A DNA stretch of 64,000 nucleotides from Takakia lepidozioides (lineage: Eukaryota > Streptophyta > Takakiopsida > Takakiales > Takakiaceae), in contig CM060734.1 in the NCBI GenBank assembly GCA_030704615.1, forward strand, positions 38,828,042 to 38,892,041. The letters run 5' to 3'. How positions within the stretch are numbered: position 1 is the first letter of the stretch; each line of letters begins with the position of its first letter. The notes under the pieces are model-generated. The model searched no databases. It saw only the letters and a list, made by a program, of their open reading frames with translations, and was not told the origin of the DNA. A program made the translations under genes and the position numbers. Below are positions 54,368 through 64,000 of the stretch, one piece after another.

Positions 54368-57300
54368 TTACTGTTTGGGATTAGCAAACCTTTGTGAGCG
54401 AGCACCCTTCTGACGTTGAGAGTCTCGTGAAGGACTCTGTGTGCAAGCCCGAGGTCTGTCACTAGTTGACGGAGATGATTGAACACTACCTAGATATGTC
54501 AGGCCCTCTGGAGGCTGATATCGAGGTAATCTTTCAAGCATAGGAGACCCCCGTCGCTTCTTCTCTGCCATCTGAATTGCATAGTCCTCTGCCATGTCAA
54601 AAGAGTCCGCTGAAGAAACAGTTGTATCAGAATCCTCATCGCCTCTCAGGTGTTTTAATGGCCGAACTTTTTGTGGAATCCTCTGGGGCATACAATGTTG
54701 TCACACCATGTCTGGAAGTTTAAACTGCAAAACTTGCTGTAAACGCTGAATGGCGAAATTGGTGAAGACCCTGAGCTCCTTGTCTGTCTAGGTGAGTGGG
54801 ATACCAATGACTTGTGAATTGTGCAAGTATTTCCATGCCTCATGTCCCTTAAAGAAAATATCGTCAGGGCCGAATTTCTGTGTTGACAAATTGTTCCAGG
54901 GCGCATGAAACCATGAACGAATCTGAGAATCCTTTTTCATCATAACTTTTGCCTCATATAGGTACATATGAGGTGGCACTGAAGGTAAGACCCAATGATC
55001 CCCACTGGAATAACTCAGAAAGCGCGATTGCATCTTCTGCTGCTCAATGTGATAACGTGCCAGAAAACAAGCAGCGTAGTATAACCCGCAGCCCATTACA
55101 ATACTTGCTACCTCCTTGGTCTTGGTATAAATGAATCCATGTACAACTTGGAAGGCAATTAATTCCTTCAACATGGTACTTGTCTCATGCCAGTACTGCG
55201 CAAAGTGATGATCCTCAATTGGTCGATTGTTCGGAAGAACTTTAGTCATAGTTGTCACTGGCAGCCAAATGCGCATGATTTGATAGTAATGTGCCAACGA
55301 CTGCGGAGGACTAAATTTCTTCCAAGCCAAATCCAACACAATGGGAATTTGGTTGAAGGGCATAATCATAGCCCGACTGTACTCCCGTGCAGCAGGAGTT
55401 TTAGGTGGGTTAAAAGCAGCGTTCCCCCATACCTCAGGCTGTGGTGACTGTGGTGTGGTTGTAGTAACAACAGGGTCAGCTACTGGCACAATGACTTGTT
55501 GTGGTGTTGGTGGCACTAGCTCTTGTACCATTGGCATCTCCTGCACCCCCTGCGAAGAAGACTGAAAAGCCAAAGTTCTGGCTTGTAAATAAGAAGCCAT
55601 CAGTTGCTCCTCAGGTACAAAGACTCTCTTGTCAATATTTGATGTCAGGTCCTCTACCTGAGTCTGCAGGCCGTCTACATCCTCTTGTAGCTCCGCTGTC
55701 CTACTATAGACATTGTCTATAGTATTTGTGGCAATGTTCTGTACTTGCAGTCTGAGCTCATTCATCTCGCTTTGGGTGAGCTTTCGTGGTGCTTTGCCCT
55801 CCACCGGTCCTTGTGCTAACCAGACCTACATAAGGTGGTTATCCACCAAGTTGCTTGTGGCACCCCTGAGAGTCTGCTCCTCTGTGAGCCTGTACACATC
55901 TATCTGCTGCTGTAAAGCCTCCATGCGCTTCGCATGAGGTTCAACCAAATTCGCATATGCAGCAGCCAGATTATTGGCTTCCTTCCAAGCCTTGTTAGCC
56001 ACAGAGAGTTCATTTCTATTGGACATGAGCGTTTGTTGCAATTCCAGGATGTACCTCTCTTGGTCAGCTTCAACCTGTCTGTATTGCTTGAAGGTATTCT
56101 CATTGCGACAGATTGTATTCTTCATATCGACAATGAGTTTCGTTTGCTCGACATTGTCTGCCTCTGCCTTCGTACATCTTTCCGCTTGACTGTTAACTTC
56201 TAATGTAGTGTGCTCAAGCGTAGTTGTGTGTGTAGCACATTGTATGGCCATCCTGTCATGCACTGTCTGCAACTCCATATGTAGTGCATTCACTTCTTGC
56301 AACTTGCTTTCATGCTTCACCTGCATTTGGTATAGCTGTTGCTTATGTGCTTCGTGCAACTGGTCTTGCGCGAGGCCTGCCTCAATCAATTGTTCCTTGG
56401 CCAATTGCAAAGCAGCTTTTGTACTCTCTAAGTCTTGCTGTATCTTGAGAGTGATCTCCTCATCGACCTTGTTTGCACACTCAGTGGCAAGTCAAGCCTC
56501 AAACTCCTTCCTGAGTTCCTCTCTCAAAGCTGCCAATTGGGTAGTTGGAACATGGGATTTGACATAAGTGCCCAACAAATTAAGTGTCCTGCTTATGGAA
56601 CTCATAAGCATGGCCTGTTGAGGGTCATCATGGTGAGCTTGCTGCTGTTCTCCCTGATCCTCAACAGTGTGATGCCTCACGAACCATTCAGGCCATTGCC
56701 CCACCAGATTTTCTTCCTGAACCACTTCATCCGTCACAGGTGTTGCAGTGTCTTGACATTCTACCTGTGGTACCTCCATCACAGGTGTGTGTATTATATG
56801 CATAGCAGGGTTTCCCCTGGACAACCGCTGCACCTCTGCAATCATTGTTTCCCTGACCAAACCAGAATTTTCATAGAGAAGGTCCCCCTTCTCAATTTCT
56901 GCCACCACCTGTTCTGTAGTGGGGATATCTAACCCTTCTTTCTCCAAATCAATTATTTGTGGTGGAACTGCATGGACAACTTGTGGTAACTTTGTGACAA
57001 GCTGATCATCTGGCTGTAATGGCTGTGATACTGAAGTAACTTCCTCTTCCCTCTCTGAAGACCCTGCTTCCAATAATAGCAGCTCTCTGTGCTGCTGAGA
57101 GCTTGGGAAACATTATCATGCGGTTTCCGTGAAGCCAGTGGATCCGCCACTACAGTCTTTCCCCGCCTATGTCTCTTAGACTGGGGTTGCCCTGCCAGTC
57201 CACCCTCACTGTGTGAAGAGCCTTGCTCTTCCATTGCAGTGGTTTCGGTCTCAAACACTCTCATCTCCTTTCTTTCCCGAGCATCAAGTATGCAAGAATC

Positions 57301-58587
57301 AAGAATTATTTGCGCAATGATTGGGCCAGACACTATGATAGGAGACTTTGCGGCAGTGCCCTGTAATCTTTTCATCTCCTCTACCAGTGCGTTGTACATT
57401 ATGTCCGCCCATGCTACCTCTTCTCTTCTCAGGGCTTTGAGTATTTCCTCTGTGAAGGATCTGCTCAAATACTATTGGTTCTGTTTCATGGCAAACAGAA
57501 CGTTCAATACCTGGCCTACCTCCCTTAGCCCTGGGTACACGGCCTTGGTACAAGCATAACCCTGAGTTTTAAAGAAATTCCCTTCTTGGAATAAGTCCCC
57601 TATTTGCAGTCTTGCCCTGTGCTCCTCCACATGCACCTGACCTGATGGCAATTCAAACAATTGTTGTAGGTATAGGGGAGTAATTTCTAATTCAACTCCC
57701 TTCACCGTTGTTGCTCCTGTCCTAGGCTCAAAGTTCTGCAAGAATTGTAACATGTACTGCCTATGGTGCAATGTCCAATCTTTGCTTTGCAATCCTTCTA
57801 ATCGCAGCTCCTTCAGTAACTGTACCGCCTGTGGAGGAGCAATCGTTTGTTTCTGCAGGATTGTGGTGCTCTTCACCCTGATTTCTTCCATTCCTCTCAC
57901 TCTCTTCATTCTAGACCCACAGAAAGGTTTTGGCTGTAACAATTGAAGAAATGCCTGCAGGGCACAAAGCATAAACGTATGGTTGCCACAAAATGCTATG
58001 GGTAATTTCTTGTAAGCCTGCGGGGCTTGCAAGCATCGATCAAGAGAAAAGATACTCTCTGTTTTTCTATCCCCGTGCCACTGCGTAAATAGTATAGCGA
58101 GCGTATAGTCTGTTAGTTCCTCCATAGCTTCAAAGCTATAGCATTGATGGTCTGTCCCGTCGTGACGCCCGTTACTTGGAACGACGCCGACTTTTGCGCT
58201 TAAAATTCCTCCATTTTCTTGATTCTGCTTCTGGCTTTTGATTGGCTGTAACTGATGTGACTGGATTTTAGATTTCATTTCCTTCCATGGATTTTCCACT
58301 CTGGACTGTCCACTAGGATAGCACATGTGACATGGATTTCGCTTTTCGGTACTTTTTAAGGGTTCTGTTACCATTTCCCCGTATGCATTAATGGCCCCAT
58401 AATAAGTTAATGTGCCGGGTAGGTATTTTGACGGCCAATTTTGTCTTTTTCCTTGATGACAGTCGCCCTTGCAATCCATGTCCGGCTGTGTGTCTCGCCC
58501 TGGCGTCCACGTGTCCATTTCTATACGTGCCTTTGTCCACTTTTCCGCTGGCCACTCTCCGGATGTTAACCCACGTCCACCTGTCAC
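54368..58587 (-). pseudogene. Extra ~1,400-codon ORF downstream of pol, coiled-coil
   Basis: A single reading path from the ATG at 58,587 to the stop at 54,368. Frame is kept from 58,587 to about 57,080 (TGA/TAG-type stop at 57,472-57,474). One frameshift occurs near 57,075, then one frame continues to the end with stops at 56,492, 55,826, 54,788 and about 54,700. N-terminal part: ILQKQTIAPPQAVQLLKELR, EITPLYLQQLFELPSGQVHV. Middle: EEVAWADIMYNALVEEMKRL. At 56,410-55,830 is a long Gln/Glu-rich coiled coil (QLHEAHKQQLYQMQVKHESK). Then SEMNELRLQVQNIATNTIDN, a Pro-rich linker, PFNQIPIVLDLAWKKFSPPQ, and a basic/Ser-rich end. No transmembrane or env signature. Additional ORFs between pol and the 3' LTR are known in Tat-type Ty3/gypsy elements, but I do not recognise this protein. 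Confidence 0.7.
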
Positions 58588-58599
58588 TGATCCAATGGA

Positions 58600-59121
58600 T
58601 TATGTAACCCTAGTAGGCTGTGTTGTGCTGTGACAGGCTGTGTCATACTGTGGTACTCTGTGATAGGCTGTGTGGCATTGTGGTAAGCTGTGATAGGCTG
58701 TGACACGCTGTGATGGGCTGTGATAGGCTGTGTCACGTTGTGATGGGCTGTGATAGGCTGTATCATGCCGTGATGGGCTGTGATAGGCTGTGTTGCGCCG
58801 TGCTGGGCTGTGATAGGTTGTGTCGCGCCGTGCTGGGCTGTGATATGTTGTGTCGCGCCATGCTGGGCTGTGATAGGCTGTGTCGCGCCATGCGCGTGCT
58901 GGGCTGTGACATGCTGTGTCGCGCCGTGCTGGGCTGTGATAGGCTGTGTTGCGTCGTGCTGGGCTGTGATACGCTGTGTCGCGCCGTGCTGGGTTGTGAT
59001 AGGCTATGTCACGCATATACTGCCCGCCCTGGTCATATACGCTCGGCCTAGCGACAAGTGCTCCATACTCTGTTGGTATCACTGGCGCAGCCCGTGACTG
59101 CTTTTGCGTTTCAACATGCAA
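58600..59121 (-). CDS. Decapeptide-repeat ORF directly after pol
   Basis: An ATG at 59,121, eight bases past the pol stop codon, opens a 173-residue frame. After ~38 ordinary residues it consists of about 12 in-frame 10-residue repeats of the form RDTAYHSPAR (variants RNTAYHSPSR, RDTTYHSPAW), decaying to HTAYHRVPQY at the end. The DNA is a 30-bp tandem repeat whose unit length is a multiple of three, so the frame survives copy-number change. No function is known to me. It could be noncoding repeat that happens to stay open, since the opposite strand also has long open frames. Confidence 0.45.
   Translation of the reverse strand: MHVETQKQSRAAPVIPTEYGALVARPSVYDQGGQYMRDIAYHNPARRDTAYHSPARRNTAYHSPARRDTACHSPARAWRDTAYHSPAWRDTTYHSPARRDTTYHSPARRNTAYHSPSRHDTAYHSPSQRDTAYHSPSQRVTAYHSLPQCHTAYHRVPQYDTACHSTTQPTRVT
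58605..59020. repeat. 30-bp minisatellite (GGGCTGTGATAGGCTGTGTC)
   Basis: Unit GGGCTGTGATAGGCTGTG + TCGCGCCGTGCT repeated about 13 times, more diverged at the left end. One unit carries a short insertion near 58,890. Confidence 0.95.
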
Positions 59122-59127
59122 ATCATG

Positions 59128-61560
59128 CTACAATGGTTTGTCATGGATACCACTGTACCCCTTCAACTTATTGACATTGACTCTTCCCAGCATCTCTTTG
59201 TTAATGGTTTGTAACATGGCGGTGTTGTTATCATACATCTTCTGTATGACATAAGGTCATTTCCATGGTGATTTAAGCTGAAAAGCTTTAATCTTTCCCT
59301 TCTTCTGCAACCAGAGAACCAAATCTCCCGTCTTAAAAGTCTTTATCTTGCCTTCATCAAACTGTTCCTTTCTCTTCATCTGAATTTTGGTCATGTTATC
59401 AGCTGCATCAGTACGTACTTCTTCCACATGGTATAATTCATGTTTCCTGACCTTAATTGAATCTTGCAATTCCATTCTCTTTCCCCATTCCATTCTCATG
59501 GTAGGTAACAGGAATTCCACTGGAAGTAAAGCTTCCATACCATAAACTAATTGGAATGGTGTATACTTAGTGGTGACTTTATATGAAGTCATGTATGACC
59601 ACAAAGCTGTCAGCAGCTTTGTATCCCAATCCGTTCTGTTTGCATTGACTATCTTAGCCAAGATAGTACATAGTATTTTGTTGGTAGCCTCTGCCTGCCC
59701 ATTACCCTGTGGGTAATATGTTGTACTCTTCCTATGCACAATCATGAACTCTTTAGTCAATAATTCAATGGTCTCATTAATGAAGTGACTTCCCTGATCA
59801 CTGATAAATTCCAAGGGACAGCCAAATCGTGTAAGTATGTTCTCATACAGGAACCTTGTTGTGGACTTGGCTGTGTTGTCCCTCAAAGCTTTAGCTTCCA
59901 CCCACTTCGTAGTATAATCAGTGGTTGTAATTATGTACCTGTTTTGTGTATTCTTGGCTGGTGGGTTAATTGGTCCAACAAATTCTAGTCCCCATTTCTG
60001 AAATGGTTCCGTAGGCATTGTAGGATGCAAAGTCATCTTCCCAGATCTCTGCAAAGGTCCTAGCCTTTGACATTCATCACAACTCTGACAATACTTGTGT
60101 ACATCTTTGAACAAAGTAGGCCACCAGTAACCTGCATGTAGTATCTTCCTACTGGTAGTCTCTTCTCCAAAATGACCTCCTGCCACTCCTTTATGAACTT
60201 CCTCCAAAACTTTATTAACTTTATGGTGGTATAAGCATCGCTTCAGCACTCCATCTGGTCCTAGCTTATACATTCTGCTCCCTACCATAGTGTAAGGTAG
60301 AGCCTTGATAGCAATTCTCTTTCTCTGCTCCTTTCCATAACTTGGTGGGCACTGACCATGAGCAAGGTAGTATCTGATTGGCCACTGCCAATCTAACCAG
60401 TCATCTGCACTTCCCTGCACCTCCACTGCAAATAGACTCGCATCTGGTAATTGATCATCTACTCCCGTGGCTGGTTCTCCTGTTGATAACCGTGACAAGT
60501 GATCCACCACAAGATGCAGCCTCCCAGGCTTGTAAACAACCTCGAACTCAAACTCGTGCAAGATTATCAACCATCTTGCTATTCTTCCGCTTATCAGAGG
60601 TTTGTTTACCAGGTATATCAGAGCCTGGTGATCCACATAGAACATAAACTTCTTGCCCAACAAGTAATGCCTGAATTTCTTCACTGCATAGATCATTGCC
60701 AATGCTTCTCTTTCCGTTGTGCTATAATTTCTTTCGGCATTGTTCATCAATCGGCTAGCATAGTACACAGGTGAATCTATCATTCATGTAACATTTTGGG
60801 CTAACACTGCTCCTAGTGCTTCTCCAGAAGCATCACAGTGAACATGAAATATTTCCTGCCAGTGAGGATTAATCAGCACAGGTGTAGTTGTTACTGACAA
60901 TGTAAGTTCCTCAAAAGCCTGTTGACATTCAGGTGTCCATGCAAACACTGCATCTTTCTTCAGAAGTTTGCTCAATGGTGCTGCTATCTGTGCATACCGT
61001 CTGACAAATCTTCTGTAATAACTGGTTTGCCCAAGGAATCTCCTTAGACTCTTAACATTCACTGGTGGTGGAGAGGCTTTAATGGCCTCTGTTTTCCTGG
61101 GATCCACAAGAAGTCCCCTCTTACACACAATGTGTCCCAGAAGCACCCCTGAGTTCACACAGAAAGTACACTTCTCTGGATTCAGGCCCAGACCTCTCAT
61201 CCTGCATCTGGCCAGACATAACTCCAATTTATGCAAGTGCTCATTCTTAGAGCTGTACACACTGAAATCATCCAAGAACACCTGCATGAAATCATCCAGA
61301 TACTCATGAAAAGATTCACTTATCACTCTCTGAAAGGTTGCTGGTGCATTACAAAGTCCAAATGGCATGACTTTGTATGCATAAGCACCCCAGTCTGTGA
61401 TGAAAGCTGTCTTTCCTTGGTCTTCTTCTGCCACTTGCACTTGATTATAACCACTGAAGCCATCCATGAATGAGTACATCTCATGGCCTGCCACAGTGTC
61501 CAATACTGCTTCTGTGAATGACAAAGGGAAATGATCTTTCTTCGTACAAGCATTCAGCTT
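59128..61560 (-). pseudogene. Ty3/gypsy pol: RT, RNase H, integrase
   Basis: RT: FTEAVLDTVAGHEMYSFMDG then FSGYNQV, TAFITDWGAYAYKVMPFGLC, catalytic MQVFLDDFSVYS, GLNPEKCTFCVNSGVLLGHI. RNase H: EIFHVHCDASGEALGAVLAQ, a TGA at 60,784-60,786, then SPVYYASRLMNNAERNYSTT and KKFMFYVDHQAL. Integrase: HKGVAGGHFGEETTSRKILH, zinc-binding CQSCDEC, core WGLEFVGPINPP, ISDQGSHFINETI, STTYYPQGNGQAEATNK, then KTGDLVLWLQKKGKIKAF. A TGA at 59,257-59,259 precedes the tail PYVIQKMYDNNTAMLQTINK and GRVNVNKLKGYSG (stop 59,128). No chromodomain. The FSFMDGFSGYNQ style suggests a Tat/Athila-like branch. Two stops and an upstream frameshift make it defective. Confidence 0.9.
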
Positions 61561-63033
61561 CTTGTAAGTTCACACAAACTCTTAGTTTACCATTCTTCTT
61601 GGGAACTATCACAATGGGTGACAACCAAGTTGTATACTCTATTGGGTATATAAACTTAGCCTCAGCCAACTTCTTGATCTCTTCTCCAACCTTCTGTGCA
61701 TAGTTGGGATTCATTCTGTACCTTGCCTGCTTGATTGGTACTGATCCTGGTTCCAGTTCAATCTTATGCTGACAGATCTCAGGTGGTATCCCTTTTAGAT
61801 CCTCGTAGCTCCAAGCAAATACATCTCTGTATTTGATGAACAAACTCTTAGCTTCTTCAAAGAATTCTGGCTCCAAATCAGCTCCTACCTTCACCATCCT
61901 TGGTTCCTCTTTAGTTCCCACATTCACTTCCCTCACCTGCTCATCAGCTGTGATTGTCCAACCAGTCACCACTTCATCCTGTAAACTCACAGTGGCTGGT
62001 TCCTCTAGGATTTCCATTTCTCCTTCTCTTTCTTCATAGAAATGTGATGGGTAACTGCTGGTTTCCTCTTCAATTGGTGTTGCTGACACTACACCACAGC
62101 AGATACCTCTTAAACAACTTAGGCCTTCCAGCCGCATCTTGCAACCTGCTCCCACTCTGGGTGTGCAGCGAACAGGGTAGCTTCCTGCTCCTCATCCAGT
62201 CCTCCTTTCCAGTCATACTCTCTGACCCCTCGAGGTCTTCTCGTAGCAGGTAATCTACTAGATTTCTTTGTGGTAATTTGTATCTCGTGCATCCCATTAT
62301 GCACGGTTAGTAACTGAGAATTCCAGTCATGGAATACCCTGGCCTGTTTCAGCCACGGACGTCCCAATAATAAGGAGTAAGCCTCCATGACTTCATCCAT
62401 CTTCAACACAGTTACTGTGATCATAAAGATCATCTTCTGTATCTGTATCTTAACTCCTCTTATCAATCCCAATGGCTGTACACTTCTTTGATCTGCCATT
62501 GTTACTGTAAATGGGGCTGGTTTCATGTTACTTAGACCAAGCTTCTTCCTTAATTGGTCTGTCATGATATTTACTCCAGAGCCTCCATCTATCAGTACAT
62601 CAGTTAGTTTTGTGCTTCCAATTCTCAATTGGATTACTGGCATAGAATCATCAAAGTCCATGACTGTTTCTCGCCCTTCCGGCTTCACATTATAACTGGT
62701 CACCTTGCTGTTCAGGTCTGTGTTTCCTGTCTCCTGGGCAATTCGATTGATTGCTTGATACAGCCTGTGTCTACAATAAGGTGCCACAGCCAATAGCTGT
62801 CCAATGGTAATCTCTGCTTTGGTCTGGCATATTACTTCAGCCAAAGTCCCTTCATTACTTTGCATGTCTGCAACTTCTTTCTTCCTTTCATCCTCACTCA
62901 CTTCTTCTTCTCCATCAGAATCAGAGGAATCTGCCATAGGAATATCAGTACTCTTCTGCATTTCCCTTATGGTATCTGCCACTTCCTTGTGCAGTTCCTT
63001 CTCATCTCTCCAAGCCTCATCATCTTCAGGCAT
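61481..63033 (-). pseudogene. Ty3/gypsy pol: protease and RT N-terminus
   Basis: Protease (62,700-62,400): MPVIQLRIGSTKLTDVLIDG then GSGVNIMTDQL, with the active site DGGSG in place of the usual DT/SGA, and later LLLGRPWLKQARVFHDWNSQ. A frameshift near 62,130 leads to GAGCKMRLEGLSCLRGICCG and an acidic linker, then the RT lead DVFAWSYEDLKGIPPEICQH, SVPIKQARYRMNPNYAQKVG and LSPIVIVPKKNGKLRVCVN. A 1-nt shift near 61,540 breaks the motif that normally reads CVDYRxLN. N-terminal to the protease is an acidic stretch (SDSDGEEEVSEDERKKEV). Confidence 0.85.
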
Positions 63034-64000
63034 ATCACTGCCATTTCATTATCATCATCTTCCTCAACTACTGGAGGTATTAGTTTGGCTTTGCTTCTTG
63101 TTACTATCATTGTACTTACTTCTGGTACAACACATGGCCTAACCATGTGAGCTGCCACCACTGGGCCCTCATTCACAGGAGCTCTCATCTCATTTTGGTG
63201 TCTAATCCAGAATGAACAGGCTGCCTTGCGATGTCCTGGCTGATTACAATAGTAACACAGTTCTTCACCATTGGGTCCTCGCCCTTGGTCTGCTCTTGGA
63301 TTATTTCTGTAATCCTGATTCCCTGGCTGGTAATTCCCCCTTGGATTACCCTGATAGTTGCCTCTGGAATTTCCTTGGTAATTCCCTCTTGAATTACCTC
63401 TCCCTTCCATGCCATTGTTATAACCACCAGGCCTACCATAGTGGTCCTGATCACTGTTTCTTCTTGGCTGGGGTTGCACTTGATGCACCCTTACTTGCCT
63501 AGGTTCTCTTGCAGCTGTCCTTCTGTTGTAGTAACAATTCTCAGTAGAATGGTTATCCATTTTACAGATAGTACAGTGTTTCTCCTTCATGTGGCATTCA
63601 GTGGTGGTATGGCCTTCATTCTGGCACTTTGCACACCAAACACCCTTCCTCCAATGTGTTGCAGCCTCTGTGGCATACTTCTTCAAGATTTCTTCTAATC
63701 TTTTCTCATAGTTATCCCTCTTCAACTTCTCCTTTCTCTTACTCTTCTTTTTAGTTCTTGCTCTTCTTCTTCATCTGACTCATCCTCAGAGTCCTCATCA
63801 TCCCTTTTCTCTCCTGAGCATTCCCAATTGCTCAATTCTGTTTGCAGTTTCAAATGCCTCCTCCACTGTATTATGGGGTAACATATCCACTTTCTTCTGC
63901 AACTCTGGTCTTAGTCCACTCACAAACCAAGTCTTCTGTAAACCTGGTGCTGGTACAGCAGCCAGCTTTTTCATCATCAATTCCATCTTTTCCATATACT
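62967..64000 (-). pseudogene. Ty3/gypsy gag C-terminal part (runs off window)
   Basis: 63,995-63,801 reads KTWFVSGLRPELQKKVDM and TVEEAFETANRIEQLGM, the end of the capsid-like retrotransposon gag domain. A frameshift near 63,790 leads through an acidic cluster (DDEDSEDESDEEEEQE). From 63,725, HWRKGVWCAKCQNEGHTTTE, CTICKMDNHSTENC and CYYCNQPGHRKAAC are three CCHC-type zinc knuckles. Between knuckles 2 and 3 lies a GNSRGNYQ repeat. Gag packages element RNA in the virus-like particle. The 5' LTR, primer-binding site and gag start are outside the window. Confidence 0.85.

Noticed and set aside
58605-59020. Regular repeats resembling a CRISPR array
   Set aside because: Units are contiguous 30-bp repeats with no unique spacers, inside a eukaryotic retrotransposon.
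58710-59097. Two Cys-rich plus-strand ORFs (for example CDRLCRAVLG repeats)
   Set aside because: They are the opposite strand of the 30-bp minisatellite. Openness follows from the repeat, and the sense strand of the element is minus.

Overview
The window looks like nuclear DNA of a non-seed land plant, most likely a large-genome homosporous fern. This is an inference, not a proof. The evidence is GT-AG introns of about 80-820 nt, plant-type genes and gene relics (a CYP704-like cytochrome P450 pair, PPR repeats written in a fern/lycophyte style, an inositol-tetrakisphosphate kinase exon, a 26S proteasome ATPase exon, an F-box/kelch relic, an aldose-6-phosphate-reductase-type aldo-keto reductase), and a very high load of mobile-element remains. 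Only two genes look fully intact, and both are P450s whose exons had to be assembled by hand. Everything else is a mobile element, a decayed gene or a repeat.

Layout. 1-2.8 kb: AT-rich DNA and a ~205-bp minisatellite with telomere-like TTTAGGG words. 3.0-6.3 kb (-): a decayed DUF7869-type, transposase-like gene with an upstream ORF. 6.3-7.1 kb (-): an L1-type LINE 3' fragment. 7.6-17.3 kb: a graveyard of gene fragments (PPR x3, an unknown zinc-finger ORF, an acidic-tailed ORF, ITPK, RPT4, F-box/kelch). 18,040-22,766 (+): a nearly complete non-LTR retrotransposon bounded by a 17-bp target duplication. 22.85-23.45 kb (-): an aldo-keto reductase pseudogene. 25.3-29.05 kb (+): a multi-exon HECT-type E3 ligase gene. 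31.8-33.5 kb (-): a four-exon DDE integrase gene. These last two converge and may be the two genes of one DNA transposon. 34.1-35.65 kb: foldback/palindromic repeats. 36.1-45.1 kb: two tail-to-tail CYP704-like P450 genes, the second with a truncated copy of the same LINE family in an intron. 48.8-53.2 kb (-): three divergent FCP1/HAD-phosphatase-like blocks. 53.49-64 kb (-): a Ty3/gypsy-type retrotransposon (3' LTR, polypurine tract, pol, part of gag) carrying two unexpected extra reading frames after pol.

Relationships. Short directional palindromes (AACNTCCACTG / CAGTGGAGGTT) recur between coding blocks in both the DUF7869 locus and the FCP1-like locus and nowhere else that I could see, apart from a weak copy near 1,353. 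The P450s share six exon blocks with phase-0 introns and the full P450 signature set. They are the only genes here likely to have an ordinary cellular function, probably fatty-acid hydroxylation in the sporopollenin/cutin line.
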